Assembly (NCBI RefSeq): GCF_000717745.1 | Contig: NZ_JOBH01000012.1 | Coordinates: forward strand, 1 to 64,000 | DNA: 64,000 nt | Source: Streptomyces violens | GTDB lineage: Bacteria; Actinomycetota; Actinomycetes; Streptomycetales; Streptomycetaceae | Direction of reading: 5' to 3' | Shown: piece after piece, positions 8,847 to 16,822 of the stretch | How the letters are laid out: the number at the start of each line of letters is the position of its first letter | Position numbering within the stretch: the first letter of the stretch is position 1 | Notes under the pieces: generated by a model | Database searches by the model: none | Seen by the model: the letters and a program-made list of their open reading frames with translations, nothing else | What the model was told of the DNA's origin: nothing | Made by a program: the position numbers and the translations under genes

Positions 8847-9371
8847 ATGATGACCCTCACTCTGGACGACGCCGTGGATCCGCGGACGCTGCGCGCGGAC
8901 TTCGTCGCGGCGATGGGGAATGCCGCCACCGGCGTCACCGTGGTCGCCACGGACGGCTCCGCCGGACGCTTTGCGCAGACGGTCAGTGCGATGAGTTCGG
9001 TGTCGGCCGATCCGCCGTCGCTGCTGGTGTGCGTGAACCGGCGCAGCCCGCTCGCGGATGCCGCGGCCCGTAACGGCGTCTTCTCCGTCAATGTCCTGGC
9101 CGTGGACCAGGCCCGCGTCTCCGACGTCTTCGCCGGACGGGCCGCGGACGGCTGCGCGCCGTACGACTTCGGCTGCGCGCGCTGGCTGCCGCTGCACACC
9201 GGTGCCCCCACCTTGGCCGGCGCCTCCGCCGTCTTCGACTGCCGCCTGGCCACTCATCACGAACACGGTACGCACCGCATCCTGATCGGCGAGGTGCTCG
9301 CCTCGTCGGTCACGGAAGCCGCGCCGCTCGTGCACCACGCCCGTGCTTACGGGTCCCACCGCCCGCTCTGA
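8847..9371 (+). CDS. flavin reductase (HpaC/RutF-like small component)
   Basis: A 174-residue NAD(P)H:flavin oxidoreductase that supplies reduced flavin to a partner oxygenase. The flavin-reductase-like split barrel is shown by MGNAATGVTVVAT, SSVSADPPSLLVCVNRRSP, NGVFSVNVLA and the terminal HHARAYG. Two adjacent ATGs (8847, 8850) follow GGGAGG; either may be used. It lies 23 bases upstream of the HpaB-type oxygenase, the standard order of a two-component flavin monooxygenase. It sits downstream of the palindromes at 8744-8795. Confidence 0.93.
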   Translation: MMTLTLDDAVDPRTLRADFVAAMGNAATGVTVVATDGSAGRFAQTVSAMSSVSADPPSLLVCVNRRSPLADAAARNGVFSVNVLAVDQARVSDVFAGRAADGCAPYDFGCARWLPLHTGAPTLAGASAVFDCRLATHHEHGTHRILIGEVLASSVTEAAPLVHHARAYGSHRPL

Positions 9372-9394
9372 CACCTATCTCCAGGAGAACCCGC

Positions 9395-10867
9395 ATGATC
9401 CGTACCGGGGAGCAGTACCGGGAGTCGATCCGCGACGGCCGGGAGGTGTGGATCAACGGCGAGAAGGTCGCCGATGTCACCGCACACCCCGCCTTCAAGC
9501 CGCTGGTCGACATCCGGTCCCGTATCTACGACATGGCCCACGAGCCGGACACCCGCGAGGTCATGACGTACACCGACCCGGACACCGGCGAGGTCAACGC
9601 GATCCAGCAGAAGCCGCCGCGGACGCGGGAGGACTGGGACGCCAAGCGGGCGGCAACGGACGCCGTACTGACGGACGTTGGCGGGGTCGTCACCCGGGTC
9701 GGTGACGAGACGATCGGCGAGGTGTGGTCGCTGATCGACGGGCAGGACGTACTGGACGCGATCAACCCGGCCTACAGCGACAACGTCAAGCGCCACATCG
9801 ACAAGGCGTGCTTCGGCGACCCGTTCCATGTGTCGGCCAACACCGACCCGAAGGGCGACCGTTCCAAGCGTCCGCAGGACCAGGACCCGGACATGCTGCT
9901 GCATGTCGTGAAGGAGACGGACCGCGGAATCGTGGTGCGCGGCGCGAAGTACGAGACCGCGGCGGCCTACTCCAACCAGGCGTTCACCAAGCCCACGATC
10001 GCCAACTGGGGTGACTCCGAACTCTCGGACTACGCCCTGGGGTTCATGCTCGACATGGGCTCGCCGGGGCTGAAGTACATCTGCCGTACGGGCTTCGCGG
10101 GCCGCGCGCCCGCCGAGGACTATCCGCTCGCCAACCGCTTCGACGAGGTGGACACCCTCGTCGTCTTCGACGACGTCGAGATCCCCTGGGAGAACGTGCT
10201 GTTCTACCGGGACACCAAGGCGGCCATCTTCATCCGCGCGACCCTGCACCGGTACAGCGCGTACGCCTTCACCCAGCGCAATCTGCGGCTCGCGGACCTG
10301 ATGATCGGCGCGGCGCTGTGGAACGTGAAGCAGACCGGGCTGGAGAAGCAGCAGGCCGTGCAGGAGAAGCTGGCGACGCTGGCGTGTTACCGGGAGGGCA
10401 TCAACGCGCATCTGACGGCGGCGGTGGCGATGGCGGAGCCGAGCCCGGGCGGGCTGCTGATGCCCAATCAGTCCTTGCTGTACACCGGCCGTGTGCTCGC
10501 CTGTTCGCAGTTGCACGAGATGATGCACATCGCGCGGGAGCTGTGCGGCGGACAGATCTGCATCACACCCGACAAGGCGTCCTTCGACCACCCGGACACC
10601 GCACCGTGGCTGGAGAAGTTCTACTCGGTCAATGAGCACTGGGTCGCGGAGGACCGCCGCAAGCTCCTCGCGTACGCGCGTGACCTGCTGAACTCCGACT
10701 ACGCGGGCCACCGGCTCACTTTCCAACTGTTCGCGCAGTCACCGCCGTTCGCGCACCTCGGCGCGGTGTACCGGAACTTCGACTGGGACGGCCCGCTGGA
10801 CCTGGTGAAGGACGCGGCCGGACTGTCGGACAACGTACTCGGCACGCTGGGAAGGAAGGCCAAGTGA
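9395..10867 (+). CDS. HpaB-type flavin-dependent monooxygenase, large component
   Basis: A 490-residue oxygenase of the 4-hydroxyphenylacetate 3-hydroxylase family, with an acyl-CoA dehydrogenase-like fold using reduced FAD. It starts with the family's typical MIRTGEQYRESI, and has VFDDVEIPWENVLFY and an E-L-C-G-G-Q segment near residue 385. Members hydroxylate phenols or open pyridine and pyrrole rings. The context (NCS1 permease, Rid, DUF1028, M20 amidohydrolase) argues for a nitrogen-containing ring rather than 4-hydroxyphenylacetate, since no meta-cleavage genes follow. AGGAGA precedes the start. Its stop overlaps the next start as GTGA. The substrate is not known from sequence. Confidence 0.93.
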   Translation: MIRTGEQYRESIRDGREVWINGEKVADVTAHPAFKPLVDIRSRIYDMAHEPDTREVMTYTDPDTGEVNAIQQKPPRTREDWDAKRAATDAVLTDVGGVVTRVGDETIGEVWSLIDGQDVLDAINPAYSDNVKRHIDKACFGDPFHVSANTDPKGDRSKRPQDQDPDMLLHVVKETDRGIVVRGAKYETAAAYSNQAFTKPTIANWGDSELSDYALGFMLDMGSPGLKYICRTGFAGRAPAEDYPLANRFDEVDTLVVFDDVEIPWENVLFYRDTKAAIFIRATLHRYSAYAFTQRNLRLADLMIGAALWNVKQTGLEKQQAVQEKLATLACYREGINAHLTAAVAMAEPSPGGLLMPNQSLLYTGRVLACSQLHEMMHIARELCGGQICITPDKASFDHPDTAPWLEKFYSVNEHWVAEDRRKLLAYARDLLNSDYAGHRLTFQLFAQSPPFAHLGAVYRNFDWDGPLDLVKDAAGLSDNVLGTLGRKAK

Positions 10868-11301
10868 CGACGCATCGGCGCATTCGCCCTTTCAACACCG
10901 CCGACACCTACCCCGAGCAGAACCTCTCCAACGACCTCGCGCAGGCGGTGGTCGCCGAGGGCACGGTGTATCTGCGCGGCCAGATCGGACAGGATCTCGA
11001 CACCCGCGAGAACGTCGGTGTGGGGGACGTCGAGGCACAGGCCGAGCAGGCCATGGCCAATATCGCCATGCTCCTCGAGGAGTGCGGCAGCCGCCTCGAC
11101 GAGATCGTGAAGATCACTGTCTATCTGACGGACATCCGGTTCCGGGAGGACGTCTACCGGGTGATGGGCCGCTGGCTGAAGGGCGTGCACTACGTCTCGA
11201 CCGGGCTCGTCGTCTCGGCGCTGGCCCGGCCCGAGTGGCTGGTGGAGATCGATGCCACGGCCGTGATCCCGTCCGAGCGTCGCGGAGGGAACCAGCGATG
11301 A
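10864..11301 (+). CDS. Rid/YjgF/RutC-family protein lacking the RidA arginine
   Basis: A 145-residue small trimeric Rid-family protein. Canonical RidA and RutC deaminate reactive enamines or aminoacrylate. Family features are LRGQIG, the NIAMLLEECGSRLDEIVKIT helix-strand and YLTD. In my alignment the catalytic arginine of RidA (PARS motif) is replaced by threonine at about residue 113 (VSTGLVV), which places it among Rid subfamilies without imine deaminase activity. GTG 10864 overlaps the hpaB-type stop (GTGA), and its own stop overlaps the next ATG, so the three proteins are likely made at similar levels. Confidence 0.9.
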   Translation: MTTHRRIRPFNTADTYPEQNLSNDLAQAVVAEGTVYLRGQIGQDLDTRENVGVGDVEAQAEQAMANIAMLLEECGSRLDEIVKITVYLTDIRFREDVYRVMGRWLKGVHYVSTGLVVSALARPEWLVEIDATAVIPSERRGGNQR

Positions 11302-11978
11302 CCTTCTCTCTTGCCGCGCGCTGCCCGCGCACCGGTGAATTCGGTGTTGTGGTGTCCTCGTCCTCGCCCGCCGTCGCCGCGCGCTGTGCGTATGTACGGG
11401 CCGGGGTCGGCGCTGCCTGTTCGCAGAACGTGACGGATCCGCGGCTGGGTCCCGAGCTGCTGGACGCGCTGGCGGACGGGGTCGACGCGGAGACCGCGGT
11501 GGCGCGGCTCACCCAGGCCGTACGGCACGTGGACTGGCGGCAGTTGACGGCCGTCGGGGCTTCCGGCGAGCCGGCCGCGTACTCCGGTGACCGCACGCTC
11601 GGGGTGCATGCGCAGGCCGTCGGTCCGGACGCGGTCGCGGCGGGCAATCTGCTCGCCGACCCGGGCGTGCCGGCCGCGATGCTGGCCGCCTTCGCCGCCG
11701 AGCCCGCGGCCCCGCTGGCGCAGCGCCTGGTTGACGCACTGTCAGCAGGGGCCGCGGCGGGTGGCGAGGCCGGTCCGGTGCATTCGGCGGGGCTGCTGGT
11801 CAGCGGGCAGGTGCCGTGGCCGGTGACCGATCTGCGGGTGGACTGGACGGACGGCGATCCGGTGGCGGAGCTGGCGGCGCTGTGGAAGCGGTGGGAGCCG
11901 CAGGCGGCGGACTATGTGCGGCGCGCGCTGGACCCGGCTGCGGCTCCTGGGTACGGCGTGCCGGGTGATCCCGCATGA
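11298..11978 (+). CDS. DUF1028 family protein, Ntn-hydrolase-like
   Basis: A 226-residue DUF1028 protein. The start MTFSLAARCPRTGEFGVVVSSSS, with SPAVAARC and the repeated GVGAACSQN/TDPRLGP segments, is typical of the family. Its fold is thought to resemble N-terminal nucleophile hydrolases. DUF1028 genes often sit beside Rid proteins and amidohydrolases; a role in breaking a ring-opened amide is plausible but unproven. The ATG at 11298 overlaps the Rid stop (ATGA), and its stop overlaps the next gene at 11975. Confidence 0.88.
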   Translation: MTFSLAARCPRTGEFGVVVSSSSPAVAARCAYVRAGVGAACSQNVTDPRLGPELLDALADGVDAETAVARLTQAVRHVDWRQLTAVGASGEPAAYSGDRTLGVHAQAVGPDAVAAGNLLADPGVPAAMLAAFAAEPAAPLAQRLVDALSAGAAAGGEAGPVHSAGLLVSGQVPWPVTDLRVDWTDGDPVAELAALWKRWEPQAADYVRRALDPAAAPGYGVPGDPA

Positions 11979-13144
11979 GCGGTACTGATACGGCTGTGCG
12001 GGACGCCGTCGCCGGTTCCTCGGAGGCCCTGCTCGCCCTCAGCCACCGCATCCACGCCCACCCCGAGGTCGCCTGGGAGGAGGAGCGGGCCGCCGACTGG
12101 ACCGCCTCCGCCCTCGCCGACCTGGGGTATCGGATCACCCCCGGGATCTGCGACCTGCCCACCGCCTTCTCCGCGACGATCGGCTCCGGGCCGCTGCACC
12201 TCGCGCTCTGCGCGGAGTACGACGCACTGCCGGGGCTGGGCCACGCCTGCGGGCACAACATCATCGCGGCCTCGGCGGTGGGGGCCGCGGCCGGGCTGGC
12301 CCGGGTCGCCGACGACCTCGGGCTGACGGTGACCGTGCTGGGCACGCCGGCCGAGGAGGGCGGCGGCGGGAAGATCCTGATGCTGGAGCGCGGTGCCTTC
12401 GACGGGATGCACGCGGCGATGATGGTGCATCCGGGCCCGGTGGATGTCGCGGAGGCGGAGCCGTACGCGGTGGCGCATCTGCGGATCGACTACGAGGGCA
12501 AGGCCGCGCACGCGGCGGCCTACCCGGAGCAGGGCCGCAACGCCGCGGACGCGTTCACCGTCGCGCAGGTCGCGATCGGCCTGCTCCGCCAGCAACTCCC
12601 GCACTCCGTAAGGGTGCACGGGATGCTGACGCGCGGCGGCGAGGCGCCGAACGCCATCCCCGAGCGGACGAGCGGGCGGTGGTACGTACGGGCCGGTTCG
12701 CTGGAGGAGCTGGCGGCTGTACGGCCGCGCGTCGAGCGGTGTTTCGAGGCAGGAGCACTGGCGGCCGACTGCGAGCTGTCGGTGGCACACGAGAGCCCGC
12801 CGTACGCGGAGTTCCGTACGGACAACGACATGCTCGGGCTGTACCGGGCGCACGCGGAGGCCATCGGGCGGAAGTTCACACCGCCGTCCGCGCCCGAGGC
12901 ACGGATGAACCGCGCCTCGACCGACATGGGCAATGTCTCGCGGGTACTGCCCGCGATCCATCCGTACATCGGCATCGGGTCGCTGCCCGCGGTCAATCAC
13001 CAGAAGGAGTTCGCGGCGCACTGCGTCACGCCGGAGGCCGACCGCGCCGTGCTGGACGGCGCGACGGCCCTGGCGCTGACGGCGGTGTCTTTGGCGTCGG
13101 ACCCCCGGCAGCGGGAGCGACTCACAGCCGCGGGCACGCCGTGA
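11975..13144 (+). CDS. M20-family amidohydrolase
   Basis: A 389-residue zinc amidohydrolase of the M20D group (aminoacyl or p-aminobenzoyl-glutamate hydrolase-like). Metal ligands are visible in ALCAEYDALPGLGHACGHN, a PAEEGGGGK loop carries the catalytic glutamate, and MMVHPGP holds a later ligand. The dimerisation domain is in the middle (AHAAAYPEQGRNAADAF). It begins with ATGA overlap to the DUF1028 gene and is the last of five co-directional genes that start at 8847. The last 23 bases overlap the end of the convergent TetR gene. It probably cleaves an amide formed after ring opening. Confidence 0.92.
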   Translation: MSGTDTAVRDAVAGSSEALLALSHRIHAHPEVAWEEERAADWTASALADLGYRITPGICDLPTAFSATIGSGPLHLALCAEYDALPGLGHACGHNIIAASAVGAAAGLARVADDLGLTVTVLGTPAEEGGGGKILMLERGAFDGMHAAMMVHPGPVDVAEAEPYAVAHLRIDYEGKAAHAAAYPEQGRNAADAFTVAQVAIGLLRQQLPHSVRVHGMLTRGGEAPNAIPERTSGRWYVRAGSLEELAAVRPRVERCFEAGALAADCELSVAHESPPYAEFRTDNDMLGLYRAHAEAIGRKFTPPSAPEARMNRASTDMGNVSRVLPAIHPYIGIGSLPAVNHQKEFAAHCVTPEADRAVLDGATALALTAVSLASDPRQRERLTAAGTP

Positions 13145-13724
13145 CCGTACGGGCGTAGCGGAGGACCGCGTCGCGCGCCGCGGCGTGGTCCACCGCGGGG
13201 TTGCGGCTGATGATGTGCAGGCCGTAACCGTCCTCCAGCGCGACCAGGTCGCGGGCGATGACGGCGGCGGGCTGGTCGAGGGTGAAGTCTCCGCAGGCGG
13301 CGCCCAGTTCGAGGAGGGTGGTGTAGAGCGCGGCCTCGCGGGCGTAGAGCGAGGCCATCAGTGTGGCGTGCTGGCGGCTGCGGTCGGCGAGGCCGTGCAG
13401 TTCGTACAGCAAGCGGTGGGTGGCGTCGTCACTGTCGCGCGGCAGGCCGCTCGCCGCTGCCGCGCGCAGTCGCTCGACCGGGTCACCGGCGTCGTCTGTG
13501 GCCGTGTGACGGTTGGTCAGATACCGCTCCACCGCACTCTGGTGCACCTCGAAGACGAGGTCGTCGAGCTCGGGGTAGTAGTACAGCACCGAGCCCGCGG
13601 AGACTCCCGCCTCGGCCGCGATGTCCTTGATCCGCAGGCCGGCCAGCCCGCGCCCGGTGATCGCCCGGCCCGCCGCCTCGATGAGCGCTTCCCGGCGGGC
13701 GCCTTGGTTCTTGGTCCTTGCCAT
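13122..13724 (-). CDS. TetR-family regulator
   Basis: A 200-residue TetR repressor. The N-terminal helix-turn-helix (residues about 14-60) contains IKDIAAEAGVSAGSVLYYY; the C-terminal ligand domain resembles BetI/KstR-like proteins. It is divergent from the second NCS1 permease across 149 bases that carry a good inverted repeat at 13803-13820, so it likely represses that permease operon and itself. Its 3' end overlaps the amidohydrolase gene by 23 bases. Confidence 0.93.
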   Translation of the reverse strand: MARTKNQGARREALIEAAGRAITGRGLAGLRIKDIAAEAGVSAGSVLYYYPELDDLVFEVHQSAVERYLTNRHTATDDAGDPVERLRAAAASGLPRDSDDATHRLLYELHGLADRSRQHATLMASLYAREAALYTTLLELGAACGDFTLDQPAAVIARDLVALEDGYGLHIISRNPAVDHAAARDAVLRYARTVTACPRL

Positions 13725-13802
13725 GCCGTAAATTCCCCGTTTCTCACTTCAACATATGCGGCCTTCTCCCCCGCGATGCATTGACAGACTAGCGCGCCAT
13801 AG

Positions 13803-13820
13803 TTTGAATCTCAGTTCAAA
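13803..13820. promoter_or_regulatory. TTTGAA-N6-TTCAAA inverted repeat, probable TetR operator
   Basis: The 18-bp element has perfect 6-bp half sites around tctcag and lies in the divergent promoter between the TetR gene and the NCS1 permease. Its size and position fit a TetR-family operator. Low GC around it (13740-13850) marks the promoter. Confidence 0.65.
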
Positions 13821-13873
13821 GAATCGCTGCAAAGAATCCTCCCCCGATTCCCTCCCCCTCACTAGGAGGCGGC

Positions 13874-15304
13874 GTGGCACGCGAAGCGAACGCCACCGTG
13901 GAGCGGCACACCATCGACGTCATCCCCGACGACGAGCGGCACGGCCGCACGCGCGATCTGTTCACCATCTGGTTCTCCGCCAACCTCGGCCCGCTCACGA
14001 TGGTCACCGGCGCCCTCGCGCCCACCGTCTTCGGACTGTCCTTCGCGTGGAGCGTGCTCGCCCTGCTCGTCGGGCACCTCGGCGGCGGCTTCCTGATGGC
14101 GCTGCACTCGGCGCAGGGGCCGCAGCTCGGCGTGCCGCAGATGATCCAGAGCCGCGGCCAGTTCGGCAGCACCGGCGCGCTCGCCGTGGTCCTCGTCGTG
14201 GTCGTGATGTACCAGGGGTTCTTCGCCTCCAACCTGGTGCTCGGCGCCCAGTCGCTGGAGCAGGCGCTGCCGGCCGTGCCCGTCGACGCCGGGATCGCGC
14301 TCGGCACGGCGGTCAGCCTCGTCGTCACCGTCGTCGGCTACCGCCTGATGCACGGCATCGGCCGGCTGACCACCTGGCTCTTCGGCGCGGTCCAGCTCGT
14401 CGGCGCCGCCTGGATCGCCTTCGGCGGGCTGCCGGCCGGGTTCCTGACCCGCGGTGGCTTCTCGCTCGGCGGCTTCCTCGGCATGGTTTCCGTCGGTGTG
14501 CTCTGGCAGATCGCGTACGCGCCGTATGTCTCGGACTACTCCCGCTACATGCCCGCCGACCGCGCCCAGGTCCGCTCGACGCTGTGGTGCACGTACTGGG
14601 GCAGTGTGCTCGGCAGCGTCCTGCCGATGCTGGTCGGCGTCGCCGTCGGCCTCGCGGTGGGCGGCGACGACCCCGTGGCCGCGCAGTCACAACTGCTCGG
14701 CAGCCCGCTCGCGCAGATCACACTGTGGTCCTTCGCCGCGGTCACCATGCTCACCAACTCGATGAACCTCTACGGCGCGACGCTGTGCGTGGTCACCGCC
14801 GTCCAGACCTTCGCGCACCGCTGGCTGCCGGGCCCGGCCGTCCGCGCGCTCCTCTCGCTCGCCCTCGGCGCGCTGTCCTTCGTGCTGGCCGCTGCCTTCG
14901 CCGACTTCTTCATGGCGAGCTATCTGAACCTGATCTACCTCCTGCAGTACGTCCTGATCCCCTGGACCGCCATCAACCTCGTCGACTTCTACCTCGTCCG
15001 GCACGGCGAATACGACGTGCCGTCCTTCTTCGCGCGGGACGGCGGGGTCTACGGCCGCTGGAACGCCACGGCCCTGGGCGTCTATCTGCTCGGCATCCTG
15101 ATCGAGGTGCCTTTCATGGCCCAGACGCTCTACACCGGGCCGCTCGCCCACGCCCTCGGCGACACCGACCTCGGCTGGCTCGCCGGGCTGCTCTTCACCA
15201 CGCCGGTGTACCTGTACGCGGCGCGGCGTCGGGTACGCCGGGCCGCCGCGCGGGCCGCGTCCGGCGCGGCCGCCGCCCCTCCCCCGTACGCCGACACCCA
15301 CTGA
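13874..15304 (+). CDS. NCS1-family permease, second copy
   Basis: A 476-residue NCS1 permease, paralogous to the one at 6234-7667. Both share the VRHTIDxxPxxERHGRxRDLF-type N-terminus, HSAQGPQLGVPQMIQSR, YVSDYSRY and PWTAINL. The start is GTG 13874 behind AGGAGGCG. It heads an operon with an aldehyde dehydrogenase, an M20 deacylase and an aminotransferase, and is probably under the adjacent TetR repressor. The C-terminal tail after the last helix is Ala/Arg-rich. The exact cargo (nucleobase, hydantoin, allantoin or vitamin) cannot be told. Confidence 0.95.
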   Translation: MAREANATVERHTIDVIPDDERHGRTRDLFTIWFSANLGPLTMVTGALAPTVFGLSFAWSVLALLVGHLGGGFLMALHSAQGPQLGVPQMIQSRGQFGSTGALAVVLVVVVMYQGFFASNLVLGAQSLEQALPAVPVDAGIALGTAVSLVVTVVGYRLMHGIGRLTTWLFGAVQLVGAAWIAFGGLPAGFLTRGGFSLGGFLGMVSVGVLWQIAYAPYVSDYSRYMPADRAQVRSTLWCTYWGSVLGSVLPMLVGVAVGLAVGGDDPVAAQSQLLGSPLAQITLWSFAAVTMLTNSMNLYGATLCVVTAVQTFAHRWLPGPAVRALLSLALGALSFVLAAAFADFFMASYLNLIYLLQYVLIPWTAINLVDFYLVRHGEYDVPSFFARDGGVYGRWNATALGVYLLGILIEVPFMAQTLYTGPLAHALGDTDLGWLAGLLFTTPVYLYAARRRVRRAAARAASGAAAAPPPYADTH

Positions 15305-15334
15305 CCTGCACCCACTGACCTGGAGCCACTCACC

Positions 15335-16822
15335 ATGAGCACCCCCACGTACAACGAATGGCAGCAGCGGGCTGCCCAACTCGCTTCTGAAACACGGGCG
15401 TTCATCGGGGGCGAGTACGTCCACGCCACCGACTGCCGGACCTTCTCCGACATCGATCCCGCCACCGCCAAGACCGTCGCCGACGTCGCCCGCTGCGGCG
15501 CCGACGACGTCGACGCGGCCGTGCGCGCGGCCCGTACCGCCTTCGAGGACGGCCGCTGGTCGCGGCTCGCGCCCGCCGAGCGCAAGCGCCGGCTGCTGCG
15601 GCTCGCCGAGCTGATCACGGAGCACGGCGAGGAGCTGGCCCTGCTGGACACCCTCGACATGGGCAAGCCCATCACCGAGACGCTGACCGTGGACGTGCCG
15701 GGCGCGGCCGGGTGCTTCGCGTGGCACGCGGAGGCCGTCGACAAGCTGTACGACGAGGTGGCGCCGACCGCACCGGGCAGCCTCGCGACGGTCCGCCGGG
15801 TACCGCTGGGCGTGGTGGGTGCGGTGGTGCCGTGGAACTTCCCGCTGGACATGGCGAGTTGGAAGCTCGCGCCCGCGCTCGCCGCCGGCAACAGCGTCGT
15901 ACTCAAGCCTGCCGAGCAGTCGCCGCTGTCCGCGCTGCGGCTCGCCCGGCTCGCGACCGAGGCCGGCATCCCCGACGGCGTACTGAACGTCGTACCGGGC
16001 TTCGGCGAGGAGGCGGGGCAGGCGCTGGGCCGCCATCCGGATGTGGATGTGCTCGCGTTCACCGGTTCCACGGCCGTCGGCAAGCTCTTCCTCTCCTACG
16101 CCGCCGAGTCCAACCTCAAGCAGGTCTGGCCCGAGTGCGGCGGCAAGAGCCCGAACCTCGTCTTCGCCGACGCCGACCTGGAGGCCGCCGCGGAGAAGGC
16201 GGCCTGGGGCTTCCTGTACAACTCCGGGCAGGTCTGCTCCGCCAACACCCGGCTGCTCGTGGAGAGTTGTATCGCGGAGGAGTTCACCGCCCGGGTCGTC
16301 GCGCATGTACGGCAGTGGCGGTCCGGCGACCCGCTCGACCCGGCGACCGTGCTCGGCCCGCTGGTGGACGAGGCGCAGGCGAACCGTGTGCTGGGCGCGG
16401 TGCGGACCGCGCGTGCCGCGGGCGCGACGGTGGCCTGCGGTGGCACCCGGCCGGACGGTCCCGGCGCCTACCTCGACCCGACCGTGGTCACCGGCCTGAC
16501 CCCGGACGCGCCGCTGGCCCGCGAGGAGCTGTTCGGTCCGGTGCTGGCCGTGCTGCCGTTCGCGGACGAGGCCGAGGCGGTACGCATCGCCAATGACTCG
16601 CCGTACGGACTGGCCGCTTCGGTGTGGACCCGGGACATCGGCCGGGCGCACCGGGTGAGCGATGCACTGCATGCCGGGACGGTGTCGGTGAACACGGTGG
16701 ACGCGCTCGACCCGGTGACGCCGTTCGGCGGCTTCAAGCAGTCCGGCTTCGGCCGCGACCTGTCGCTGCACTCCTTCGCGAAGTACACGGGGCTGAAGAC
16801 GACATGGATCCAGTACGCATGA
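15335..16822 (+). CDS. aldehyde dehydrogenase, PuuC-like
   Basis: A 495-residue NAD(P)-dependent aldehyde dehydrogenase. It shows GVVGAVVPWNFPLDMASWK, the catalytic glutamate region PECGGKSPN, and the nucleophilic cysteine in NSGQVCSANTR. Overall features match gamma-glutamyl-gamma-aminobutyraldehyde or similar omega-amino-aldehyde dehydrogenases. It follows the permease by 30 bases, and its stop overlaps the next gene (ATGA). With the aminotransferase three genes downstream it can take an omega-amino acid or amine to an acid via a semialdehyde. Confidence 0.94.
   Translation: MSTPTYNEWQQRAAQLASETRAFIGGEYVHATDCRTFSDIDPATAKTVADVARCGADDVDAAVRAARTAFEDGRWSRLAPAERKRRLLRLAELITEHGEELALLDTLDMGKPITETLTVDVPGAAGCFAWHAEAVDKLYDEVAPTAPGSLATVRRVPLGVVGAVVPWNFPLDMASWKLAPALAAGNSVVLKPAEQSPLSALRLARLATEAGIPDGVLNVVPGFGEEAGQALGRHPDVDVLAFTGSTAVGKLFLSYAAESNLKQVWPECGGKSPNLVFADADLEAAAEKAAWGFLYNSGQVCSANTRLLVESCIAEEFTARVVAHVRQWRSGDPLDPATVLGPLVDEAQANRVLGAVRTARAAGATVACGGTRPDGPGAYLDPTVVTGLTPDAPLAREELFGPVLAVLPFADEAEAVRIANDSPYGLAASVWTRDIGRAHRVSDALHAGTVSVNTVDALDPVTPFGGFKQSGFGRDLSLHSFAKYTGLKTTWIQYA

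Noticed and set aside
14687..16771. Long minus-strand frame in the NCS1/ALDH region
   Set aside because: Antisense to two strong genes; no recognisable domain.
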